NCBI GenBank assembly: GCA_946405485.1
Contig: CAMJHJ010000113.1
Location: 1-7,742 of the forward strand
Reading direction: 5' to 3'
DNA: 7,742 bases
Origin: an uncultured Bacteroidales bacterium
GTDB taxonomy: Bacteria > Bacteroidota > Bacteroidia > Bacteroidales > UBA932
Below the pieces are notes generated by a model. It was not told where the DNA came from. It ran no database searches and saw nothing but the letters and a program-made list of their open reading frames with translations. The position numbers and the translations under genes were made by a program. Positions within the stretch are counted from its first letter, which is position 1, and each line of letters opens with the position of its first letter. Of this stretch, positions 1-5,794 are shown piece by piece.

Positions 1-739
1 GGGCTGAAATCTCCCGCATTTTGCTGATAATCATTGCAGACAGGCACGGAGAGTAGGGCTTCGACCAAATCTCCTTATATTCTGGATATTGCTCCAGGAC
101 ACTTTTCTTTTCCTGCAAACCAAGGGTTTGGTATCTGTACGTAGCGCCTCCGGTTCTGAAAAAACAAACATCGACATTAATCTCTTTGAAGGTATGACAT
201 CCTTCCAGAAAACGTTCCAAGATGAATTTCCAATCGGAAACAAGACGCAAGGATTCATCATAAGGGTATTCCAGCAACAACCCCCGCCGGATGAAAGTGG
301 CTTGATGGCTGGTGGATGAAGTCAGCAGATGTTTCAGTGTATAAGCGTGGCGAGAAGCCGTAAACCCTCTGATCTTATCGTTCTCATTGACGACGATTTC
401 GTTCCCGAGGATGATGTCTGCATCGTTTAAATGCTTATGGACTTGAGAGAGGACGCGGGGTGAAACAAAGAGGTCCCCCGCGTTCATGAAGATACAGTAA
501 TCACCGGTAGACAGCCTGACACCTTTGTTCATCGCTTCGTAAATGCCGCTGTCCGGCTCGGAAACCCAGTTGGTGATTCCGGACAGATGCTCTTTCAGGT
601 AGGCAACGGTTCCGTCCTGGCTGGCTCCGTCCACGATGATATACTCGAAATCGGAATAGTCCTGCCCGACAACGGAGGGCAGGGTCCTGCGCAATCCGGG
701 CAAGTTGTTGTATGTGACGGTTATGACGGAAATCTTCAT
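1..739 (-). CDS. Family 2 glycosyltransferase (GT-A fold), 3' end cut off by the window edge
   Basis: Likely transfers a sugar from a nucleotide-sugar donor onto the growing lipid-linked polysaccharide repeat at the cytoplasmic face of the inner membrane. 246 codons are readable from the ATG at 737-739 with no stop, so the gene continues left; the family is often about 250 residues, so little is missing. Residues 1-11 (MKISVITVTYN) form the first beta strand and nucleotide-binding start. VDGAS at 36-40 is the usual donor-site Asp region. SEPDSGIYEAMNKG at 60-73 and GDYCIFMNAGDL at 79-90 are hallmark blocks of the WcaA-like GT2 subgroup, with NAGD in the DXD-equivalent place. SDWKF at 168-172 supplies the probable catalytic acidic region. 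It follows the flippase stop by 10 bases, so it is probably co-transcribed. The upstream sequence has no clear Shine-Dalgarno. An overlapping start at 746 is in another frame and is a shadow. Donor and acceptor sugars cannot be read from sequence. Confidence 0.9.
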   Translation of the reverse strand, partial: MKISVITVTYNNLPGLRRTLPSVVGQDYSDFEYIIVDGASQDGTVAYLKEHLSGITNWVSEPDSGIYEAMNKGVRLSTGDYCIFMNAGDLFVSPRVLSQVHKHLNDADIILGNEIVVNENDKIRGFTASRHAYTLKHLLTSSTSHQATFIRRGLLLEYPYDESLRLVSDWKFILERFLEGCHTFKEINVDVCFFRTGGATYRYQTLGLQEKKSVLEQYPEYKEIWSKPYSPCLSAMIISKMREISA

Positions 740-749
740 CGTTCATTTG

Positions 750-2108
750 TCATTTGAGCCATATGCCAGCAGCCCGGCCGGACATCAGTTTCGTAAGCTG
801 TATCTTGCCGAGAACCGCCTGGACGATATACACAAGTGAGGGGAAAAGGACGACACCATACACGCCCAGCATACGGCATGACCATACCAGACATGGCCAT
901 GCGAAGAGGGCGAAGAGGACGTAGGTGATTAATTGGACCCGTATGGTCCCGATCCCGTTGATCATATACATATACAGGTCTCCGAGAGAATGCGTCAGTA
1001 CGAAAACCGCCATTGCCGCAGATAAGATGAACGGGATTGTCACGCTGTCCTTGATCCAGACCTTATAGAAGAGAGATGCCCCGGCCAGCATCAGCAGCGC
1101 GACCCCGACCGAGACAAGCCAGACCCTCTCCATCCGCGAAATCGTTTGCCTCATCCACTGCGTGTCCTTCTTCGTGTATGCGTCCGTGAACGCGGACCAG
1201 AATGGCGTGATAATGATGATCATCACCATGTACAAGATGTTGAAATACTTGTTGGCAATGTTGTACTGTGTAACACTCAGAGGACCGATTTCCCGGGAAA
1301 GAACGATATTGCTGACCTGGAAGATCAGGATCATACTGAGACAAATGATGAAAAACTGGATTCCCTTCCCGAGGATTCCCCGGATGAGCGACACTTTGAC
1401 AAGGCGGAAACGAGGGGAGAAGGTCCGATAGGCCGTACTTTGGAAAGCAATAATAGAGCAAACCAGGAGGACGATGCAGGGGATGCCGGCGAAATAAAGG
1501 GACAGATTCAACAGGCTGCCTGTTGTCGTTCGGGTGAGGATGAAGATGGCTATAAGGGAGAGAACCTGGCCAAGGCAGTTGATCAAGGATGCATATCCCG
1601 GTTGTTGGTTGGCCGTCAAAAGAACAGAGAAGGTATTAGCGACAAGATTGATGCAGAAAAACGCGCTGAGGATGGCAAATACTAATCTTAATTCTTCTTT
1701 AAGCCCGGAATCTACTTTCAAGATAGAAGACCAATCCAAAAAGTGGTTGGCTATCATGATGGCTGGAAGAAGGATGCAGGCGATGATTCCGAGTGTGAAA
1801 TAGGTGGTCGATACATATTCCCGGGCGAGTTGGTCATCTTGCCTGGCTCTTGCCTCGGCAAACTTATTCCGGAATCCGTTAGCCAGTCCCAAGTCAAAGA
1901 ACGCTATCCATCCGACGATAGACGAGACGGCCATCCAAATCCCATATTGTGACGGATTGACATACTCGATTGTCATCGGTACAACGAGCAAGGAGCAGAG
2001 AATCCCGATCCCCTTTGCCACGAGGGAAATGACGATATGCTTAGTCGCCTGGGCGGATCGTCCGCTCATGGTAGAGAACAGTTGCCGTATAGTCTGTATT
2101 CTCTTCAT
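750..2108 (-). CDS. wzx: Wzx-type flippase (polysaccharide repeat-unit transporter, MOP/PST superfamily)
   Basis: A 452-residue polytopic inner-membrane protein expected to flip the undecaprenyl-diphosphate-linked repeat unit from the cytoplasmic to the periplasmic leaflet. After a short basic N-terminus, hydrophobic segments run through the whole chain, roughly at residues 24-46, 55-77, 102-124, 141-166, 174-192, 202-222, 248-270, 286-305, 330-348, 358-378, 390-410 and 415-433, about twelve in all. Typical PST/Wzx features are the helix 1-2 region with VPMTIEYVNPSQYGIW (43-58), the FFDLGLANGFRNK block (70-82), which is widely conserved in this family, and an amphipathic charged link near 310-330. 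The length matches Wzx proteins (400-500). The ATG lies 6 bases after the acyltransferase stop. Neighbours on both sides are polysaccharide genes, which supports O-unit rather than drug transport. Flippase specificity and the exact sugar are unknown. Confidence 0.9.
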   Translation of the reverse strand: MKRIQTIRQLFSTMSGRSAQATKHIVISLVAKGIGILCSLLVVPMTIEYVNPSQYGIWMAVSSIVGWIAFFDLGLANGFRNKFAEARARQDDQLAREYVSTTYFTLGIIACILLPAIMIANHFLDWSSILKVDSGLKEELRLVFAILSAFFCINLVANTFSVLLTANQQPGYASLINCLGQVLSLIAIFILTRTTTGSLLNLSLYFAGIPCIVLLVCSIIAFQSTAYRTFSPRFRLVKVSLIRGILGKGIQFFIICLSMILIFQVSNIVLSREIGPLSVTQYNIANKYFNILYMVMIIIITPFWSAFTDAYTKKDTQWMRQTISRMERVWLVSVGVALLMLAGASLFYKVWIKDSVTIPFILSAAMAVFVLTHSLGDLYMYMINGIGTIRVQLITYVLFALFAWPCLVWSCRMLGVYGVVLFPSLVYIVQAVLGKIQLTKLMSGRAAGIWLK

Positions 2109-2114
2109 GGAAGA

Positions 2115-2813
2115 CTAGTATAACCTGCACGCGCGTCCATCGAATTCATAACGGATATCGTGTGGGCGTTCATTGACCTTATGGGCGGGTATTCCGGCGA
2201 CGACGGAGTAAGGTTCGACGTCTTTTGTTACAACGCAGCCTGCGCAGCAAACTGCGCCTTCCCCGATCGTTACGCCGGGCAATATCGTCACATGGCTCCC
2301 AACCCATACGCGGTCTTCAATGGTGACTTGCCCTCCGGATGGGGCGCAAGAAAAGTCCGGAGATCGATGGTCATGCTGCAAAGTCCAGATTGTTACGTCG
2401 GAAGAAAGGCAGACATTATTCCCCAGGACTAATCCACGCCGTCCATCCAGGATCGCCCGGTCTCCGATGATATTGCCATTTCCCATCTTAATGTTTGTGA
2501 TGTCACGTATTTCAGTGCCGAAATGAAAGACATTACGGGCCCCCATCCTCATCCCGAGCATCTTATAAACCATTCTTCTGAGGTGATGTGACGGGATAAA
2601 GGCAACTTGATAAAACATATACCTTTGCCATCCTCCCCTGAATAATCTCTCCCACAACACATAAGGCGCTGCAAGGATCCGGTTAACCAGCGTCTTGTTA
2701 CGCCGGTATCGTCCTTCCAAGACCTGAAAGGGGAAGACCAGAAGAATTAGAAACCATTTTCCGCAGACCGCAAGAAACAGGAAGACAAAGATGATTTTGA
2801 ATAAAATGCCCAT
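2115..2813 (-). CDS. Left-handed beta-helix (hexapeptide-repeat) acyltransferase with N-terminal membrane anchor
   Basis: Probably O-acetylates a sugar of the repeat unit using acetyl-CoA. The C-terminal two thirds (about residues 95-210) carry imperfect hexapeptide repeats: NIKMGNGNIIGDRAILDG (107-124), then LVLGNNVCLSSDV, VTIEDRVWVGSHVTILPG (163-180), VTIGEGAVCCAGCVVTKDV, ending in the common YSVVAGIPA block (202-210) of WcaF/maltose-acetyltransferase-like enzymes. The His pair in QHDHRSPDF (146-154) is the likely catalytic base region. Unusually for the soluble WcaF type, residues 4-31 form a long hydrophobic stretch that should tether the enzyme to the inner membrane. I chose the ATG at 2811-2813 (232 residues), 2 bases after the polymerase stop. 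A longer in-frame reading from 2891 would add 26 residues and overlap the polymerase by 76 bases, with a poorly fitting N-terminus. Acetyl versus another acyl group is not resolvable here. Confidence 0.88.
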   Translation of the reverse strand: MGILFKIIFVFLFLAVCGKWFLILLVFPFQVLEGRYRRNKTLVNRILAAPYVLWERLFRGGWQRYMFYQVAFIPSHHLRRMVYKMLGMRMGARNVFHFGTEIRDITNIKMGNGNIIGDRAILDGRRGLVLGNNVCLSSDVTIWTLQHDHRSPDFSCAPSGGQVTIEDRVWVGSHVTILPGVTIGEGAVCCAGCVVTKDVEPYSVVAGIPAHKVNERPHDIRYEFDGRACRLY

Positions 2814-2815
2814 GA

Positions 2816-4066
2816 TTAATGCAGCTCTTTGGAAACACTTTTCCCGGTACGGATCGGTGAATAAACGGAAACCAAGTAGATGAATGTGCAAAGCCAGAGG
2901 ATCTTGTCCGGTGTATTGAAGCAGGCAATCGTCGCCCCGCCGATCAAGATGAAAAGGGCGTTGAACTTCAGATATAGGGGAGAACCTTTTTTCAGACCCT
3001 TAACTGCGACAATCACAGTCGCAATGACGGGTAAAATGCCATAATGGTTCCAAAGCCCGACAAATCCCACGTCAGAATTGTGGATACCGGCGTACATCAG
3101 GTCCTTCATGATAGAGGATGCGTGCGCAGAAATCATCCCAGTCCCGGTAAAATAGTATATGGCGCTTGGACAGGCCTGGAAAAGAAAGTAATTATAGGCT
3201 AGTATTCGGTTATACTGATCGTCTCCAAGTTGACTGCTTGTCTCTTGAAACAGTTTGAGCCACTGGGGGATGGTTGTCCCGATAATGAGTGCGATGATCA
3301 GGAGGGTCCCGTAACGGATAACCGCTGTCTGTTTTGGGGTTTTTCCCTTGACGGTAAAAAACGTGTAAACGAAGAAAACCGCGCAGGTGAACAACATCGT
3401 CCGGTTCTGCAGCAGGAATACAGCCGCGAAGAAGAACAATGAGCTAAGAAGGTTGCGGGTACTGAAAACCTTCTTCAACCGATCCAGGCAAAAGCAGAGT
3501 GATATGCCAACCCATTGAAAACCTGGCAGGAGCATAACGAACTCGTCGTCTGCGATCAGCTTCCGCGGACGATCTTCATCAATAAAGAAACTGCGGTCAA
3601 TGATGGGAATGCCCATGGCATCAAGAATGGAAAAAACCAGCAGGATGACGGAGAACCATTTGGCCGCTTTCTCAATATCCTGTCTTGAGGGCTTGATGAC
3701 AAATAGGAAAGGCAGGGCGAGCAGGGTCAGCATATTCCGGGAAACGACGAAAGATGCCCGAAATGACTGCCCAAATAAAGTCCGGGCCGGAAAAAAAGAG
3801 ATGACAACCCCCAACCAGAAGAGGTACATCGGCCAATAGTCTCTGTGAAGCGAAATGCTGAGCCATTTCCCCAAAGGCTTATATAGAAAGTGGCCGAGAA
3901 TCAGCCATAAAAAGAATGCGATCAAGCAGATGTCAAAGTCCGTGTATTTGGCAATAGCCTTGAAGTGGAAAAAACAGACCGATATCAGCATCAAGATTAG
4001 CAAATAAGCTGATTTGCTAAGTTGAAGCTGAATGGGGAACTCCTTCTTGTCAAGACCCTGCCCCAT
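2816..4066 (-). CDS. wzy: Wzy-like O-antigen/capsule polymerase (or O-antigen ligase-like membrane protein)
   Basis: A 416-residue multi-spanning inner-membrane protein, probably the polymerase joining repeat units in the periplasm. Hydrophobic segments lie at about residues 19-35, 44-62, 78-92, 111-124, 136-152, 178-193, 205-220, 223-238, 253-268, 342-356, 366-382 and 387-402. A large hydrophilic loop (about 269-340) sits between late helices, as in Wzy/WaaL proteins. It contains YNRILAYNYFLFQACP (285-300), GTGMISAH (308-315) and HNSDVGFVGLWNHYG (329-343), the kind of block seen in Wzy and WaaL loops. LLQNRTMLF (218-226) resembles the Arg-containing helix edge important in this fold. These proteins diverge strongly, so the assignment rests on topology, the loop motif and position between initiator and flippase genes. 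The start lies 3 bases after the upstream stop. A T7 run on the coding strand (3791-3797) and a perfect inverted repeat in early codons are the only oddities; the frame is intact. Confidence 0.75.
   Translation of the reverse strand: MGQGLDKKEFPIQLQLSKSAYLLILMLISVCFFHFKAIAKYTDFDICLIAFFLWLILGHFLYKPLGKWLSISLHRDYWPMYLFWLGVVISFFPARTLFGQSFRASFVVSRNMLTLLALPFLFVIKPSRQDIEKAAKWFSVILLVFSILDAMGIPIIDRSFFIDEDRPRKLIADDEFVMLLPGFQWVGISLCFCLDRLKKVFSTRNLLSSLFFFAAVFLLQNRTMLFTCAVFFVYTFFTVKGKTPKQTAVIRYGTLLIIALIIGTTIPQWLKLFQETSSQLGDDQYNRILAYNYFLFQACPSAIYYFTGTGMISAHASSIMKDLMYAGIHNSDVGFVGLWNHYGILPVIATVIVAVKGLKKGSPLYLKFNALFILIGGATIACFNTPDKILWLCTFIYLVSVYSPIRTGKSVSKELH
3997..4020 (-). repeat. Perfect 9-bp inverted repeat inside early wzy-like codons
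   Basis: On the plus strand, TTAGCAAAT (3997-4005) is followed by 6 bases and then its exact reverse complement ATTTGCTAA (4012-4020). In the mRNA this is a 9-bp stem with a 6-base loop covering codons 16-24 of the polymerase gene. It could slow ribosomes or act in RNA stability, but such a repeat can also occur by chance in a window of this size. Confidence 0.5.
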
Positions 4067-4069
4067 ATC

Positions 4070-5227
4070 CTATGAAACACCTTTATCTATCACTTCCTGA
4101 ATCCTCCTCCAGACTCCCTTCCTTTCCGGATGGTCCGAAACAATTAGTTTCCCTTCCAGCCTTCCCAGCAGCCAGGCGCCGCCGCCGTCCAGGAGGGCGG
4201 TCACGGCGATGACGGTATAAAGCTGCCATTCTGCGGAGGCACCCAGGGCCCAGACCAGCAGGAAGGCGCCGATGATGACCAGGGCCATCGCGAGCATCAC
4301 CAGGGTGGTCCTGAGGTGCGAAAAACCGCAGCGGAGGAAGTGGTGGTGGAGATGTTTGTTGTCCGCTTTGAAGGGAGAGCTTCCCTCAAAGATACGGACG
4401 GTCATGACCCTCAGCGTGTCGGCGACCGGAATTGCGACGACCGCGAGGGTGAAGGCAATCAGGTTGAAGTCCACGCGCCCGTCCAGATATTCCCGGATGT
4501 GGAAGTGCCCGCCCAGGATGGAGATGACCAGCCACGAGACCAGGATGCCCAGCAGCATCGAGCCGCCGTCCCCGAGGAACATTTTGCTCTTGACGCCGAA
4601 GACGTTGTGCAGGAAGAAAGTCACCAGGGCGCCGATGGTCACGGTCGCCAGTGCCGCGTTGCTGTAGTCGTGCGCCAGGAAGCAGAGCATCCCGTAAAAG
4701 CCGCAGATGAGGATGCCGAATCCGGACAGCAGGCCGTCGACGCCGTCGATCATGTTGATGGCATTGATCAGGCCTACGATGGTCAGCACCGTCAGGGGAA
4801 TGGACCAGCCGAGGGCCAGCCTGCGTATGCCCCAAAGCCCCTGGAAGTTGAGGATGGTGCTCCGGCTGCCGTAGATCAGCAGCAGGGCGACGGCGATCTC
4901 GATCAGCAGGCGCCGGCCCGGCGGCAAGCCAAGGATATCATCCATGGTACCCACGTAAAGCATGATGACCATGGCCGCGAGGACAGGTAGCAAAGCGGTC
5001 TGGTAAAACATCGTCTTGAAGAACATCAGTCCCACGGCGATGCCGAAGAAGACGACGATGCCGCCCAGCGTCGGGACGGGCCGTTTCTGCAGCTTGCGGG
5101 CGTCCGGGTTGTCCACGATTCCTTTTTGCAGCGCAATCTTCAGCGTGGGGCCATAGATCGCCCAGGTCACGGTGAGCGCGACGGCGAAGAGGATCAGCAG
5201 CCTCCATTTGGGCATTAATTCCACCAT
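4070..5227 (-). CDS. wecA: WecA/MraY-family undecaprenyl-phosphate sugar-1-phosphate transferase
   Basis: Transfers an N-acetylhexosamine-1-phosphate from the UDP-sugar to undecaprenyl phosphate in the inner membrane, the first step of repeat-unit assembly. Diagnostic motifs, numbered from the ATG at 5227 (385 residues), are: DNPDARKLQKRPVPTLGG (39-56); the Mg-binding DD of GTMDDILGL (96-97); NAINMIDGVDGL (155-166), with catalytic and metal-binding Asp at 161 and 164; FLGDGGS (218-224); and SPFKADNKHLHHHF (284-297), whose HLHHH is the WecA-type His motif that separates it from MraY of the peptidoglycan pathway. About eleven hydrophobic helices lie between. The polymerase gene starts 3 bases after its stop. 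A TTG at 5236 could extend it by 3 codons; ATG 5215 is a close alternative and has GGTGGA upstream. The promoter box at 5234-5241 argues against the TTG. GlcNAc versus GalNAc or a modified sugar cannot be told. GC is higher than in the following operon genes. Confidence 0.93.
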   Translation of the reverse strand: MVELMPKWRLLILFAVALTVTWAIYGPTLKIALQKGIVDNPDARKLQKRPVPTLGGIVVFFGIAVGLMFFKTMFYQTALLPVLAAMVIMLYVGTMDDILGLPPGRRLLIEIAVALLLIYGSRSTILNFQGLWGIRRLALGWSIPLTVLTIVGLINAINMIDGVDGLLSGFGILICGFYGMLCFLAHDYSNAALATVTIGALVTFFLHNVFGVKSKMFLGDGGSMLLGILVSWLVISILGGHFHIREYLDGRVDFNLIAFTLAVVAIPVADTLRVMTVRIFEGSSPFKADNKHLHHHFLRCGFSHLRTTLVMLAMALVIIGAFLLVWALGASAEWQLYTVIAVTALLDGGGAWLLGRLEGKLIVSDHPERKGVWRRIQEVIDKGVS

Positions 5228-5233
5228 AACAAA

Positions 5234-5241
5234 CAAATATA
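5234..5241 (-). promoter_or_regulatory. Bacteroides-type -7 box for the polysaccharide operon
   Basis: On the minus strand this reads TATATTTG, an exact fit to the Bacteroidota -7 consensus TAnnTTTG. Transcription should begin a few bases downstream, near 5226-5230. The mRNA would then start almost at ATG 5227, or about 12-15 bases before ATG 5215. No convincing -33 TTTG is visible at the usual spacing, so strength or need for an activator is uncertain. Confidence 0.55.
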
Positions 5242-5248
5242 ATCAATT

Positions 5249-5266
5249 ATCCCCATAAATGGGGAT
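5249..5266. promoter_or_regulatory. 18-bp near-palindrome between divergent promoters, candidate operator
   Basis: ATCCCCAT (5249-5256), two bases, then ATGGGGAT (5259-5266): perfect 8-bp arms. It sits just upstream of the minus-strand -7 box, in the region where RNA polymerase would lie, and roughly 35-50 bases upstream of the predicted plus-strand start. That position suits a dimeric regulator acting on one or both promoters. The regulator is not in the window. With only a 2-base loop and no adjoining U-run it is a poor terminator candidate. Confidence 0.5.
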
Positions 5267-5289
5267 TATGAATATATCTTTTTTATCGC

Positions 5290-5297
5290 TACATTTG
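5290..5297 (+). promoter_or_regulatory. Bacteroides-type -7 box for the His/Cys-rich protein and receptor genes
   Basis: TACATTTG fits TAnnTTTG exactly and ends 5 bases before the ATG at 5303, so the transcript would be leaderless or nearly so. A T6 run (5279-5284) lies just upstream. No clear -33 TTTG is seen at the normal distance. Confidence 0.55.
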
Positions 5298-5302
5298 CAG
5301 TG

Positions 5303-5737
5303 ATGAGTCCGAAGAACCACAGAATCTGTCTTTTCCAGGCGCTGCCGGCCTTGCTGCTCGCGGTCTGGTATCTGTTCGCCGTCACGGGGATTGACGTCCA
5401 CCGAGACGCCGAGCATGGGCAGACCTATGTGGTCTCTGGCCTGAGCGGCGGCGATTGCGAACGCATCCACCCCGACCATCATTGTCACGATGCGGACGCG
5501 GAAGGGGAGTGCCTTTCCGACGAGGAGTGCTGCTCCGACGATTTCGAAGCCGTGCTCGCCGTCGGCGGTGCGCAGGAGGCGCCGGCCCTGCCGGTCGTAT
5601 CTTCTTTCGTCCTCGCTCTTCCTGTGGCGGTGGCGGATTTTCCGACACTCTTTTCTTTCCGGGATGTGCTCCGTCTCCATTCACCGCCACCGGGCGGAGG
5701 AGATTTCTTGTCCCGAATCTGCGTATTGAGAGCCTGA
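5303..5737 (+). CDS. Small exported His/Cys-rich protein, HYC_CC_PP-like, partner of TonB-dependent receptor
   Basis: A 144-residue protein with a hydrophobic N-terminal segment (about residues 10-30) acting as signal peptide or anchor, so the rest is probably periplasmic. The middle is rich in potential metal ligands: H33, H38, C52, the HPDHHCHD cluster (56-63), C70 and the CC pair at 76-77 in EECCSDDFE. The C-terminus has LHSPPP (125-130) and ends in FLSRICVLRA. This arrangement (early His/Cys segment, CC pair, later Pro run, short C-terminal tail) resembles the small Bacteroidota proteins called HYC_CC_PP, which commonly lie next to TonB-dependent receptors. Here the early 'HYC' looks degraded to VHRD, so formal family membership is uncertain. 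The function is unknown; metal binding or passing metal to or from the receptor is inference. The start is ATG 5303; a GTG one codon earlier is less likely. The receptor gene follows after 57 bases. Confidence 0.75.
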   Translation: MSPKNHRICLFQALPALLLAVWYLFAVTGIDVHRDAEHGQTYVVSGLSGGDCERIHPDHHCHDADAEGECLSDEECCSDDFEAVLAVGGAQEAPALPVVSSFVLALPVAVADFPTLFSFRDVLRLHSPPPGGGDFLSRICVLRA

Positions 5738-5740
5738 TGA

Positions 5741-5770
5741 CGACGGCCCCCGAAGGGGGTCTGTCGGACC
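5741..5770 (+). other. Strong hairpin with a competing alternative stem between the small protein gene and receptor gene
   Basis: CGACGGCCCCC (5741-5751), loop GAA, then GGGGGTCTGTCG (5755-5766) pair over 11 bp with one G-U and one bulged T. No U-run follows, so it is not a standard intrinsic terminator. GGTC (5758-5761) can instead pair with GACC (5767-5770), which would break the larger stem. It may protect or process the mRNA, or tune receptor expression relative to the small protein gene; none of these is shown by sequence alone. The remaining spacer up to the receptor ATG is AT-rich. Confidence 0.5.
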
Positions 5771-5794
5771 AGTCATACTCTTAATACATTGATA

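Noticed and set aside
2814..2891. A 26-residue N-terminal extension of the acyltransferase
   Set aside because: It would overlap the polymerase gene by 76 bases. The downstream ATG lies 2 bases after the polymerase stop, matching the spacing of the rest of the operon, and begins directly with the membrane anchor.
3791..3797. A7/T7 homopolymer in the polymerase gene as a phase-variation switch
   Set aside because: Seven bases is short for slipped-strand switching, the gene is in frame, and the run encodes ordinary membrane-protein residues.
4316..4990. A 224-codon plus-strand frame opposite the initiating transferase gene
   Set aside because: It is low-complexity, rich in D, Q, A and V, and antisense to a strongly conserved membrane enzyme; a shadow frame.
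5249..5266. The intergenic palindrome as a terminator or as an arm of an invertible promoter
   Set aside because: It has no flanking U-run and a 2-base loop, it lies between divergent starts rather than after a gene end, and I found no second copy at a distance that could define an invertible segment.
5243..5680. A minus-strand frame opposite the His/Cys-rich protein gene
   Set aside because: It would run through the divergent promoter region and shows no domain, whereas the plus-strand frame has an export signal and a promoter box at its start.
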